Below, piece by piece: positions 24,191-34,999 of a stretch of DNA of 64,000 nt. The position numbers were made by a program, and so were the translations under genes. Location of the stretch: NCBI GenBank assembly GCA_963513935.1, contig OY740767.1:154386431-154450430 (forward strand), in the 5' to 3' direction. The DNA comes from Aphrophora alni. Lineage: Eukaryota > Arthropoda > Insecta > Hemiptera > Aphrophoridae. Each line of letters starts with the position of its first letter. The stretch's first letter is position 1. The notes under the pieces were generated by a model, which worked only from the letters and a program-made list of their open reading frames with translations, was not told the origin of the DNA and ran no database searches.

Positions 24191-24400
24191 TTACACTAGC
24201 TCTTGTTTCTTGAGGTTCAGCTCCCTAATTTCTTTCGCAACTTTCTTCTTTGCATTCTTTCGTACTTCCTCTACTTTTTTCTTCCTTTTTAAATCATCTT
24301 TTTTTCTAGAAGAGGTGTTTCTAAATTCTACTAACATTTTTCTATTCATATCCAGAGATGAAATATCTCCTGGAATATGTATTTCAAAACTACAGTAGGC
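24191..24400 (-). CDS. Possible 3' exon encoding lysine-rich coiled coil
   Basis: The minus strand reads SFEIHIPGDISSLDMNRKML, VEFRNTSSRKKDDLKRKKKV and EEVRKNAKKKVAKEIRELNL before stopping at 24191. The composition is strongly helical and charged, as expected of a coiled coil. CTACTGTAG at its upstream end could be an acceptor, and AATAAA (minus, about 24025) could be a polyadenylation signal. No family is recognised. It could be the last exon of the zinc-finger unit at 24943-25334, but a phase-0 joining would create an early stop, so the link is unproven. Confidence 0.35.
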   Translation of the reverse strand, partial: AYCSFEIHIPGDISSLDMNRKMLVEFRNTSSRKKDDLKRKKKVEEVRKNAKKKVAKEIRELNLKKQELV

Positions 24401-24942
24401 CTTTGTAGTAGGTGTTTATATAACAAACTATCACTAAAATTGACATCTTAGAACACAATTTAAAAAATTGTACTGATAATATAAGTTATCATAGGCCTAA
24501 GTGGCCTAAAAAGAGGAACAAAGAGACCGCCACAAATCCAATCCGATTTCATTAACTTCTGCTTCACATTTATTACAATAGTAAACATATTATATTATAA
24601 CTTCATCTAGCTAAAGCAACCCTGCTAGCTTTATTTTTACGCTACCCCACTAAAATTTTGAAAATTAATATAGGCTTAGGCCTATAGAAAATATAGGTTA
24701 TAGAAAAATATAAGAAATGTGAGGACAAAATTAGAAAAGACTCCATAAACCATAATTTTAGGCCCTAAAAACAAGCAGAATATATTGTTAGCCTAATTTA
24801 TAGAATCAACCTTAATACTTCAGACCCTAACCTGAAAGGGAAGAAATGTGGTCATGGAGATGCCTTTGAGCTACTAAAGATTTTTCTTCTAAAGCCTGAT
24901 ATATCCTTAGGGGGTTATTGGCCTAGACCTAAGCTTACTTGG

Positions 24943-25334
24943 GGTTCATTAGGCTTAGTTGGAAGATCTGCTGTAGAAGAACTAGGGGCACTACTAGTAC
25001 TAGGCCTACTGCTGTACTCATCCCCTAATAAGTTGCTAGGCTTAGGTCTACTGCTTGAAGCAGTACTTGCATTATCCTGGAGCCCAGTAGTAGGGGTTTT
25101 AAAAGAATGAAGTGTTAATTGCTTTCCACATTTTAGGTTTTGTTATAGTTATAGTTGCTTATGTTTTTTGCCCTTTGCATGACATTTTACATCATTCACA
25201 CCCGAGTGTGACACATCAATAATTTTTTTAAATAATGAGCAAAATGCAGAACTTACATTTTCCCCTGGCCTTAACCATAACCTCCATACCTCTTCTTCCA
25301 ACCAAGACTCTTGATATAGGCACCTTCCTGGCAT
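24943..25334 (-). pseudogene. BED/TTF-like zinc-finger exon, probably transposon-derived
   Basis: The minus strand from ATG 25334 reads WLEEEVWRLWLRPGENVSSA, FCSLFKKIIDVSHSGVNDVK and CHAKGKKHKQL. The C...(F)KK....SHSG.ND+K.H..GKKHK pattern resembles insect TTF/BED-type zinc fingers that head transposase and domesticated proteins. The second Cys is replaced by Phe, and two TAA codons follow HKQL. After them the same frame is open with a Ser-rich linker (NASTASSSRPKPSN, PSTSSAPSSS), ending at a good donor CAA|GTAAGC near 24943. No catalytic domain is visible. Confidence 0.4.
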
Positions 25335-25539
25335 TTCAAATAGGCTTGATGGTACACTTTTCTTTACAACAAACTAAATAACACTGACTAACTGCACATA
25401 AAAAAATTAATTCCATGTTGAATTAGGATTAGGCCTGTTGTAAAATATCATGACACAAAATAAACAGTCACAAGTAGGCATCAGTTATGATAGGCCTAAT
25501 CACTGTAAAATATAAGTCTGAATGATAAAAGTCGACTCG

Positions 25540-25800
25540 AAAGCCCTTTCCTTATTTACACTATATATTACATAACCGATCGAAACTGTAATTTTATTAA
25601 CACAATGTAACCGAATACGTATTAAAACGGTAAATAAGGTATCAAGTGTCGAAGCTGAACGAGAAACAGAAACAACGACTGCCGACTGCCCTGATGAGTG
25701 ATGACTGAGACAGGAGACTGAGAAGTGAGAATGAGAACAGCGGCCAGCCTATTGGGCTGTTCCCTACAACAACCACACTCCCCCGTTAACGAACACGTTA
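25540..25800. promoter_or_regulatory. G+C-richer segment upstream of the zinc-finger ORF
   Basis: The stretch rises above the AT-rich background, with GAC/GAG-rich sequence and CpG (for example AAGTGTCGAAGCTGAACGAG and AACGACTGCCGACTGCCC). Its position about 250-450 bp before the minus-strand ORF suggests a promoter or 5' untranslated exon. No TATA box stands out. Confidence 0.25.
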
Positions 25801-25809
25801 TCAGCTAAT

Positions 25810-26035
25810 TTTCAATTTGTATTTAACCCAGAGGCTATAAATAATGTACCAAATGACATTTATTTCGTAGAAAAAGTACAATTCTAAAAACAAGAATGTG
25901 TTTAGATTACTATACCATGTATACGTTGTATACGTTAGTCGAGTAGTGAATGTCTCATCAGTCGATGTTTTTGTATGACTATGTTAGTCAAGTTATATGC
26001 AATATTTCAACATATATTTATTTAATATGATTATT
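25810..26035. other. AT-rich noncoding segment
   Basis: No gene or repeat is recognised. Confidence 0.35.
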
Positions 26036-26519
26036 ATTAATGTCTTTATTAGATCTGGGAAGGTAACTATATAGGTTTAGTGTAGATCCAGTTACGATTT
26101 AATATTGACATTTATTAAAATCGGGTTATACATCACAGGCCTACCATATTTTGAAACAAATGAATCATCCTTTAGCTGGTAGGACCTTTTTCAAATATCT
26201 AAATCCAATATTTTTATCTAAAATAAGCAATTTAAAAGTATGAAATCCGAGGTTTTATAACAAAGTATCTTTGCTATGTATTTAGTTTTGGGTTAACTTA
26301 ACAATATCAAATTAGATTGTCTTTTATATTGATTAATGATACAAATTTTAAATGATTTATATGTCAAAAAGTTTTTTTTTTTATTTCAAAAATACACTAT
26401 CTCGGGGAAGGGGAGCTCGTGCTGGCCAAGAAATCCTGTTTTATACGCAAATTTGTTTATACAAAAGGAAAGTACATGTAATTTAAATTTAAATTTGTTA
26501 TGAAAATAATTTAGTCAAA

Positions 26520-26820
26520 TTGTTCACTATGTGTTTCCTTACTAGTACTTGTTACGTTCAACTTCTGTCGGTATGACCGCGAAATTCATTCTTCCTCGCA
26601 CACACAATAAAACACATCTTGCTCTTTCGGCGTTTCTCTCAGCATTCTTCAAAAATCAAAAAAGGACGCTCTGGTCTCTTCAAGCTTGCCGGCTACAACT
26701 GCACTGATTTGAGTCGTCCATTCTCATTGGCCGGTGAATCCGTTGTCAAGGCAACGAGTTCGTTGTGTCGTGAAATTATTTTAAGTGTTTTAACTTTTTA
26801 GCTATATTTTAATTCCAAAA
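26520..26820. promoter_or_regulatory. Promoter-like G+C-rich island with X-box and CCAAT box
   Basis: CGTTGTCAAGGCAACG (26741-26756) contains a near-perfect palindromic X-box, GTTGTC-AA-GGCAAC, the site class bound by RFX factors. An inverted CCAAT box (ATTGG, 26726-26730) lies about 11 bp away. The surrounding 300 bp is CpG-containing and much richer in G+C than the flanks. This is the look of a host promoter, but no exon on either side could be identified. The ORF 26619-26801 is probably incidental. Confidence 0.4.
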
Positions 26821-27286
26821 ATGATTTGTAACAATTTTAATTATTCAAATAAACACTTTTTATCGAATTTTTACTTTACATAATCTTTTTTAATATAGGC
26901 CTAGGTCAAAATTTTACCACGTAATCTATACTCTGGCTTGGCTACAATTAGAATTCAAAATGTCTAACTTTCTGATTATAAATTATTTGATAATGGCCTA
27001 ATTTTACAAATTTATATATTTTACAATTACCAGTATTTCTATGGTTTCTTACATTTTTTCAAACCAATTTTTAATTTGGAAGAGGTTATATGTATTCCCT
27101 ATTTGTTTATTCTAAAGACTTGCTTCTATTAATTTGTACCATTATAGTTTATGAGGTTAAGCCATCTGTACCGAGTTTCTCATTGATGGATGATTATGTT
27201 TATCCGCACAAATAGGTCTGGTTAGGTAATTATACAACCTAACCTAACCAGACCTAGTAGAGGAACTACAGGTCTAAGAAGGTCAA

Positions 27287-27288
<2 letters not shown>

Positions 27289-27344
<56 letters not shown>
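27289..27344. repeat. (TA)n microsatellite 1
   Basis: About 28 TA dinucleotides preceded by AGGTCTAAGAAGGTCAATAA, related to the flank of the tract at 29276. Confidence 0.95.
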
Positions 27345-27347
<3 letters not shown>

Positions 27348-27628
27348 GTAATATTTACCTGTTAGAAGACAGTTAATGGCAATACATCTAAAGACACACT
27401 ATTTTATTAGCTATGCATAACTTATGAAACCTAGACACAGGCTCATTGTGTATTCTGAATATCAAATGCAAACTTGTAAATTGCTTATTTTTGACAGAAA
27501 TATTGGATTTTGATATTGAAAAGGGTCCTCCAAGCTAAAGGATGGAATCCAATTGTTTCAAAATGAGGTATCAAAACACGATTTCATTAAATGTCAACAG
27601 GATATACACTAGATATTTACCTATATAC

Positions 27629-27900
27629 AGGGTGTCCCATAAGTAAAGTGCCAAAATCTGGGAAAAGGTTATATGGGTCAAAATAAAGAGAAAATCACGA
27701 ATAAAATTTTTTCCACAAACACTTCGTTTACCAGATATCCGCCATTTTGTATTCTTTACAAAATAATAATTGTTATTTTCAAATTTTATCATTCGATCTT
27801 TATAAAACTCGTTAAGTATGTTTAAATAAAAGAGACCTACTGTAGAAAAAAAATTCAACTTGGTCCAATTTAAAATTTCAAAATGGCGGCCATTTTAAAC
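27629..27900. mobile_element. Transposon end of the ACAGGGTGTCCC type
   Basis: TATACAGGGTGTCCCATAAGTA (start near 27626) is a common terminal motif of dispersed arthropod DNA elements, and is followed by CAAAATGGCGGCCATTTT (about 27878), a short palindrome. The facing terminus was not found, so limits and class are uncertain. It sits between two (TA)n tracts. Confidence 0.35.
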
Positions 27901-27956
27901 TTTTAATCTAAAACGGTAAAAAAAAACAAAAATTTACTATGAACAATTTTATTAAT

Positions 27957-27961
<5 letters not shown>

Positions 27962-28004
<43 letters not shown>
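27962..28004. repeat. (TA)n microsatellite 2
   Basis: About 21 TA dinucleotides, followed by TTGTTACCTAACCAAACCGT, again the TTACCT..CC palindrome half. Confidence 0.95.
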
Positions 28005-28008
<4 letters not shown>

Positions 28009-29273
28009 ACCTAACCAAACCGTTGTTCCAACGTTCTAATATTATGGTGGCAGTTGTGATGTGTTGCGCTTCATGTAAACCATACACATAGGTTAAGCTG
28101 GATTTTGTACTTTTATTTCTTATTTTCTACTAAACTAAAATGTATTTTGGAACTTTAAAAGTGTCTTATATATTGTATGGATTTGAAACTAAGCTTACTG
28201 ACCGGTAAATGTCCAGTTGATACCATGTTGCAATTTAATATAGAAATATTATAAAATCATGTTTTACATACCCCATTATGAAATAATTGGATCATCTTTA
28301 AACTGGGAAGAACATTTTCAAGTATGAAAATATATTATTTCTATCTAAAATAAGCAATTTAAAAGTTTATATTTAATGATCAGAATACACGATGAGCCTA
28401 TGCATCTTGGTTTCATAAGTTAATAGCTAATAGAATAGCATGTCGTTAAGTGTCTTATAATACATATGTATTACTATGCTATATAATTTCAAAATTATGT
28501 GAGCTAGATCTCGCGAAGTAACTATATACATAAGTTACCTATCCCGACCTATTTGCTTAACATAAACATCAAGTGATGAGATAGTCAATATATTTACAAT
28601 CATTCCAATATGAATCACCGTAAACAGATATATCTTAATTTAATAAGGCTAGGATTTCGTACTTTTAAATTGTTTATTTTAGACAGAAATAATGTATTTT
28701 CATACTTGAAAGGGTCTTCTCAGCTTAAGGATGATCCAATTGTTTAATAATGAGGTATGTAAAACACGAATTCGTGATATTTCTATATTAAATCGCAACG
28801 CTGTATCAAATGAACATTTACCGGCTTACCTAGAAGTATACAAATAGAAAACAGACAATAAAATGCTAAAGTTCTGAAATATTTCGTAATCATTGTTCGC
28901 TTTCTCAATCAGTACAGAGTATAAAAGAAGACTAAATTGTTGTAAGTAAATATAGAGTGTTCCTGTCATTGCTACTTTCTCGTTAAATTTATCCAATTAG
29001 AGTTCTAAATACCTTCTGTGTTAAGAATATATCATCCTCTATTACTCTGTACACTTTTTATGTTTCACAACACCTTATTTCACTTTAAAATCATAAAATT
29101 TGAGCATTTCTTGACATTCTAAACTACGCAATCGTGCTGTGTCTAGGTTTCATAGATTACACATATTCAAATCACTTTGGGGAGGAGGGTACACATGCAC
29201 ATTACAATCAATGTCATAGGTTCATATTAATATGCTTCTGATTTAAGAATCATAAGAAGTAGGTCTCGGAAGG

Positions 29274-29275
<2 letters not shown>

Positions 29276-29317
<42 letters not shown>
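29276..29317. repeat. (TA)n microsatellite 3
   Basis: About 21 TA dinucleotides preceded by AGGTCTCGGAAGGTTAATA, matching the flank of the first tract. Confidence 0.95.
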
Positions 29318-29320
<3 letters not shown>

Positions 29321-29559
29321 AACCAGGGAATTAGACTGTTGTTATGTTAAATCCAACTCTGTTTACAAAAGCCTACGTTAATATTTATGACTATGTTCAT
29401 CAAGTTAGTGAATGTGTTACCGCTCTATGTTTATTATTAAAACATATATTTGTCATGGTAAAAAGTATTTGTTTTATTAGGTCTGACTAGATGACACTAT
29501 AATTATATAGTCACCTGCCCAAACCTATTTCTCATGATTCTTCAATCATACAAGTTAAG

Positions 29560-31055
29560 TGGAATATGATAATTAAAAATATCAGCAAAAATACCTGTTA
29601 CTTTCTTTGTAAATAATTACCATCTCAAGGTATAACACTTAAAGTCAACAATACAGAATAGCATTTCTATATCCAAGAACTAAAAAACAAGCCTATGTCA
29701 TTATGAAGGATGGAGAATTTATTACAAAACAGAGGTACAGTATTTTTCACAATTAGACCCACCATAGTGTCTTTTTGAACATATATAAACATGTAGGTAC
29801 ACCTATTAATATTGATTTGAATATAGACTATAATAACCTATGAATGTCTATTAGCTCAGACATAATAGAGCTTTACCCTATTTAAGATTATAAACAAAAA
29901 GCTAAAAAGGCTATGTGATCTCTGGTCTAAACTGTACTTTCAGACTATATTTATCAATAATTTTTTAAAAGTCAGTAATTCGACATACACAATTAGCACC
30001 AATTTGGATGATATATTTTAAGATGCCTAATTTACACCTGTTTCAGTTTTACTTCTAGTTTTTAAAAATGTTTTTTCTGCAAGCTACTTCGAGCTAGATA
30101 CATAGGTTACCAAATGTTGAAACTTTTAACATGGGTAATAAATAGCCATAGGACATTAGGCCTACCTTACTAACAAGGAAAGAGGAAAGCAGAAATCTGT
30201 CTCAAAATGCCTAACCTAGATAATCAACCAAAACGGTTATGCCCAAAAGAATAACTATAGGCTAATATAGATAAAATATCACTCTTGCAATATTGTTACA
30301 TAAATACATACTGCAAAAGCAAATAAATTAAGAAATTCAACTTACCTAAAAAGTGTTAGCTGCTTAGGCTTAGCAGATAGTTTTAATTCTCACAAAAATA
30401 AGATTATACTTAAAACTAAAAATACAACAAATCAACTAGTTTCACTTGAACTAATAACTAATCACTGCACAATCTATCCAATTTGAAATGTCTTTTTGTT
30501 TAGAAAATGACATTCAAACGAATCTCCATTTAATAATAATAAAATGAAAGGAACAGGTCAGCTGGTCACGATTGTCTGATTGTCACGAATAATATCAGCT
30601 GACGTAAAATTACAACAGCACAGTGAAGCCAACATTAACTTAAATCATTAAATCAGCACGTTATTTCAATTGAAAATCTGAACATATAATATCATTGATA
30701 ACTATTATTCCTATTATATAAACTGAATTTCCAACTTCTCTCTATTACACAAGCTGTGCTATGACTCTCAACAATCACTTTTACAATCTTTCAATTTTAG
30801 ATGGGGAAATGTCAAAAGTGTAAATGTATGTGAAAAATAAAAATTAAACAAACAAATAATTTCACCCTTTCTCTAAATACTGGCACAATAAGTATCCAAA
30901 TAAATCCTAAAGAAACATGACCCCAGAAAAAAATTTAGAAACTATATTCACCCCTCAAAAAACCCTATATTTTTTCTTGTTGAATTAATTACAGCCAAAA
31001 AGTTACAAAACTTTTCATGTCCTTTTTTAATCAATTTTGGAAAAAGCAAAAACTT
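29560..31055. other. AT-rich noncoding segment
   Basis: No exon or transposon is recognised. Confidence 0.4.
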
Positions 31056-31060
31056 GTAAT

Positions 31061-32200
31061 TTACAGAGTGATTCAAACAGCCTTAAACTCTTAATTTGAA
31101 AAGAACAAGTTTTTATGTACATCAAATTGTTAAAAGTCATATGGTTATTAGTAAGTAAAATTTAAAAGTTAAAATGGTTAAAAATAAAGGAATTTTACAG
31201 ATGCTGAAAATGTCCACCAATTTTTTCAATACACAAATTCAATGGTGACGCACATTTATAGCAATTTTTTTCAAAGTATTCACTGAAATTTCATCCACAG
31301 CCATTGTGTTGCTATCCTGCAGTACTTGTAAGTTCTAGGTTTGTTTCCGTACACTCCGTCTTTTAAATATCTCCAGGAAAACAAAAATCTTTGTAGAGTC
31401 CAATCCAGTGAGAGAGGCGGCTACAGACATTTAGAGATCAACCAGTTTTGGAAGTACTCTCATCGAGCATCTCCATTAATTAGTTAGAAGTGTGGCAAGA
31501 CTTCTTGAAACCAACAATGATGTTTACCTTCGTCAAGCATCACTACAAACTGTTTGATACTTGTATAAACCTCATAGGTACCTACAGTGTTATTGAAAAT
31601 GATTCATTACCTAGAAATTCCTCACCACACTCCCAATTGTTTAGAGTGAAGTGAAACCTTATCTAATTAATGTGTATTCTGAATATTAACATATCCAGTT
31701 AAATGAAACCAAGCCTCACCTCTAAAGAATGTATGATTCTTTAATCACATTGTTACATGTGAATGTTTTAAATCATTGGCAGTAGACAATATGCATGTTT
31801 AACTTGAAAAGATGTAACTCTTGCACTACACGAACTCTGTGTGCTCTCAGTTTATTGAGGAATTTTGCACCCCTCTGACAAGCTGAGTAGCTTTAATTTA
31901 CCTCCTGAGATAACTGTTGAAGTAGGTAACTTACAAGAGGAGTACTGCAATCAAAGCTGTACATCCTGTAGAAAATCTTATGAATATGGATGGTTTGCTG
32001 TTTCTAGGGCTCTCGTTAACACCACTTGTTTTACATAATCTTTCTACTAAATCATATACTGTTGTTCCAACAAAGGGAAAGCTTTCTTGAAAAAATTTTG
32101 ATAATACTTCATCTAGAAATAACTGTCGGATTGCAAAACCTCTGTTCTTGTATGAATCTCATGGAGGATTAAGGGGTTTTTGTTCCCCCCCCTCTCTCTC
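31061..32200 (-). pseudogene. Decayed mariner/Tc1-like transposase
   Basis: Minus-strand frames give AWFHLTGYVNIQNT (about 31710-31670), then WLISKCL...PLSLDWTLQRFL with RYLKDGVYGNKPRT (about 31450-31330). These correspond to the EAWFHLSGYVN.QN and (R)SPDLTPLDFFLWGYLK..VY blocks of insect mariner-type transposases, with the catalytic Asp region degraded. A terminal-type sequence ACAGAGTGATTCAAACAG lies at 31065. Many frameshifts and stops occur, and the upstream limit is not defined. It encoded a cut-and-paste DDE enzyme; this copy is dead. Confidence 0.6.
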
Positions 32201-32205
32201 TCTCA
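32187..32205. repeat. (CT)n microsatellite
   Basis: Run of C followed by TCTCTCTCTCTCTC; low complexity only. Confidence 0.8.
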
Positions 32206-32269
32206 TAGTGTCTGCTTTCCAACCCTTTGATGCACAAGCATGATTAACCAAATGTCAATAAAGCCAAAT

Positions 32270-33240
32270 CCATGAGATGAAATTCACAGATATTTTTAGT
32301 CTAAGCACAACATTTAAAAATGAAATGTAGGGACTTTTTAAAAATGAAATGTAACTCCATATTAGAAATAAAGATAGGTATTTTAATTTTGCTCCAAAAA
32401 ATGTCAAAAAGTTATATCTATTATATCTCACAATCTTTTAAAGATAATATTATATTTAGGGGGTTTTGGCTCTGGATTATTATTTATAAAATAATAATGG
32501 ATTAAGAACAGCATGCTCCTGGTCCAGCCCAACAACATAAGGAAAAACTAACACCCAGGGAAGTATGGTTGCAGAATGGTAGAACAATCAGAGTGGAGGG
32601 AGCGCAGTCATTTTATTAGACTAAACAAAGAACAGAATTATAAAAAAAAACAATCAAAATGCATATTATGCAGGTTTAATAATGTTAAGAGACTTCCAGT
32701 CTTGAGTATTGATAACAATAATTTTTCTATTTTGCACCAGTTTTCTACGACTAAGATGGATGAATTAGTGATATTCTATTAGATTTTATGAAATCCCATG
32801 TGTTTGTGGTTACAGTACCCTCAGACGAGGAATGTGTCTGATGAAATGGGTGTGTCCTCTCTTCTAGTTGCTCCCCCTAATCTGACTTGACAGTACAACC
32901 CATTCCAAGAAAACTAGCTACACAAATTACTACTTAGCTACATTTAATTCTTAAAGTTTAAATACAAGTTAATTCTTAAAAGTTTAATTTTGTAAACGTT
33001 TTATTCTTATTTACACCGATAAAAGAAACGAAAGTAGGGAAGGCGTTTACACAGAAGCATTTGATGTCTATATTTGTTTATTGGGGGTTGTACTGCTGAA
33101 AGCAAAGTCAACAAAAGAAGTGTGGGGGGCCCCTCTTTTCCTCTTCATCTCAGACACATTCCTACCTTGAGGATATTGTACTGAGCATACTTTTAATCCT
33201 GATAATATTAACCAATTTAGCTTGTTGAATTATAAACTAG
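32270..33240. other. AT-rich noncoding segment
   Basis: Contains short ORFs (32320-32505, 32576-32782, plus) without recognised motifs. No splice-supported exon is seen. Confidence 0.4.
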
Positions 33241-33244
33241 GATC

Positions 33245-33965
33245 AGCCTACTGCCGACCAAAAAAGAAAACGTTAGAGGGGTTGCTATATCTGTAAGACA
33301 CTAGCAGTTTAAGAATCTGCAAAGAAATGATTATAGATCAACATTTTGAAGTCACTGGACTTAAGTTAACGTTGAATAGCTGTGTCATAATAGGTATTTA
33401 TAGAGCACCAGGTGGTTATTTTAATATGTTTCTGACTCAGTTAGAAATTATTATTTGGTAAAGTCAAATTTGTAGTGATTGACGAATTTAATGTTGAGGT
33501 ACTGACAGTAAGTAGAAAGTTGCAAGACATGTCAAGAACATTTGACTTGATGTGGTTGATTAACTCTCCTATGTGTGTGATAGTAACGTCAGCTAGAGCT
33601 ATAGACAATCCCATCACTAATATAACTGAAAATAAATTATCTGTTAGAATTGTGAAATTGGGTATATCTGACCATTATGCACAGGGCATTGTTCTATTTG
33701 ATTGTTATAAGTGCCCAAAACATTACCGTATTGAAGTTTTTACTGCGGGGAGAAAGTTGGGTGCACCTTGAACAAATTAAAACCATAAATGAGTAGGTCT
33801 TGGATTTTATAACCCACATTTATTTGTAAACATTTTACTTTAAGAATGATTTTAATTTGATGTTGTTGTTGTTTTTTTATTTCTTTAACTTGTATATTTA
33901 TATTTTGACATATTTTATACAATAGAAATTTGTCAAACGGAATAATAAAAAATTGAATTGAATTG
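33245..33965 (+). pseudogene. Non-LTR retrotransposon endonuclease relic with AATTG tail
   Basis: Frames on the plus strand carry NVRGVAISVRH, then VIIGIYRAPGGYFNMFLTQL, FVVIDEFNVEVL and AIDNPITNITENKL, ending with GISDHYAQGIVLFD. These match the apurinic-type endonuclease of CR1/Jockey-like non-LTR elements: GVAI.V+, I.YRAPGG, (G)DFNVD with Glu for Asp here, SDH. The endonuclease is followed directly by a 3' tail AATTGAATTGAATTGAA (about 33951), so the reverse transcriptase was lost by internal deletion. The longest open piece is 33475-33771. Several stops; inactive. Confidence 0.7.
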
Positions 33966-33974
33966 AAAATGATG

Positions 33975-34780
33975 AATTCTACTAAATTAATTACAAGTTA
34001 TTTTAATGATTATAAACACACTACAAGAAGTCACAAATAATAATGAATCGAGATGTGTTATTTGTGTTTTATCTTGAAGCCATTATAAATTAATGTAAGT
34101 CATGGTTTAATTTAATTACTGAAGTACCGATACCTTGATTTTTTTTCCCATTGTATCAGAACTGTAATTTAATTGTAAAGTATTTTATGTTATGTATATG
34201 CATATGATGTATGGTTATTTAATTAATTTAATGTAATGTAATGTACTGGTAATGGGTAGGTATCAGTACAGCTCACTGACACTAACTGGACTGGAGTAAA
34301 TTACTTTAATACCTCTACCAGACGCCATTTTTACCACCATTGTAAATTAGTGGTACATTGCCTACCACACCAATAATTGAAAAGTATAACTTATAAAATA
34401 GAAGGCTTTTTATACCCACCATTCTATGAAGCTGTTTCTCTTCTGCGTTGAAAACATTTTTTCGATAGTTTTATTATCCAGTTACATCGCTAAGTTTATT
34501 CCACCATTTTCAACAACAATTACTTTATCATCTAAAAAAAGAAGAAAATTATCTAAATTAATTATACCATCAGCCATATTTGTTGTTTATTTATATCGAT
34601 ATGACATTTGAATTTTGACAGCTTAATGTCTAGGATATTTTTTATCGTGGGATTCGTTTGATAATGTCACCACAACTAGGATTGTGTCTCTCCGAGGAAA
34701 GTCTTGACCGTTGTCACTAGAACACGAATCTTCATGCAATGCCTAAACACCATGGGTTCTGCTGAGCTTTCTTAAAAAAC
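33975..34780. other. AT-rich noncoding segment
   Basis: No gene is recognised. Confidence 0.4.
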
Positions 34781-34789
34781 TCTTTTATA

Positions 34790-34985
34790 GATAATAAAAC
34801 ACAATTTTTTATTTTGTAACATCCACTTTTTATTAGTCTAGCCGACCAATGTTTTCGCCTGCTAAGGCATTGACGAGGCTGTATTGTCTGCCTTAGCAGG
34901 CAAAAACCACTGGTTGGCTAGATTATTAAAAAGTGGATGTTACAAAATAAAAAATTGTGTTTTATTATCTTTAAAGATGAAATTC
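34790..34985. mobile_element. Penelope-like fragment with facing termini, family 3
   Basis: AATAAAACACAATTTTTTAT...CACTTTTTA (34793-34832) returns inverted at about 34927-34970. The inner arms are TCTAGCCGACCAATG, GCCTGCTAAGGCA and its complement TGCCTTAGCAGGC, ACTGGTTGGCTAGA. The arrangement and words match the element at 22083-22320, as does the flank AATTCCACAAAGAACCTTCG. One arm has lost the GGCATTGACGAGG part, so it is partly decayed. Noncoding. Confidence 0.6.
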
Positions 34986-34999
34986 CACAAAGAACCTTC

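Larger units (their letters stand above)
26040..29545. repeat. Cluster of inverted and direct copies of a palindromic repeat family
   Basis: Two phrases recur. One is ATCATCCTTTAGCTG...GACC..TTTCAA followed by TATCTAAAATAAGCAATTTA (26165-26240 plus, 27475-27560 minus, 28285-28365 plus, 28655-28750 minus). The other is a palindrome of type AGGTCTGG..AGGTAACTATATA...TTACCT..CCAGACCTATTT (26055, 27213-27262, 28505-28553, 29480-29535). (TA)n tracts sit beside or inside such palindromes. This looks like repeated, partly nested foldback/MITE copies. No coding sequence is seen. Confidence 0.6.
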
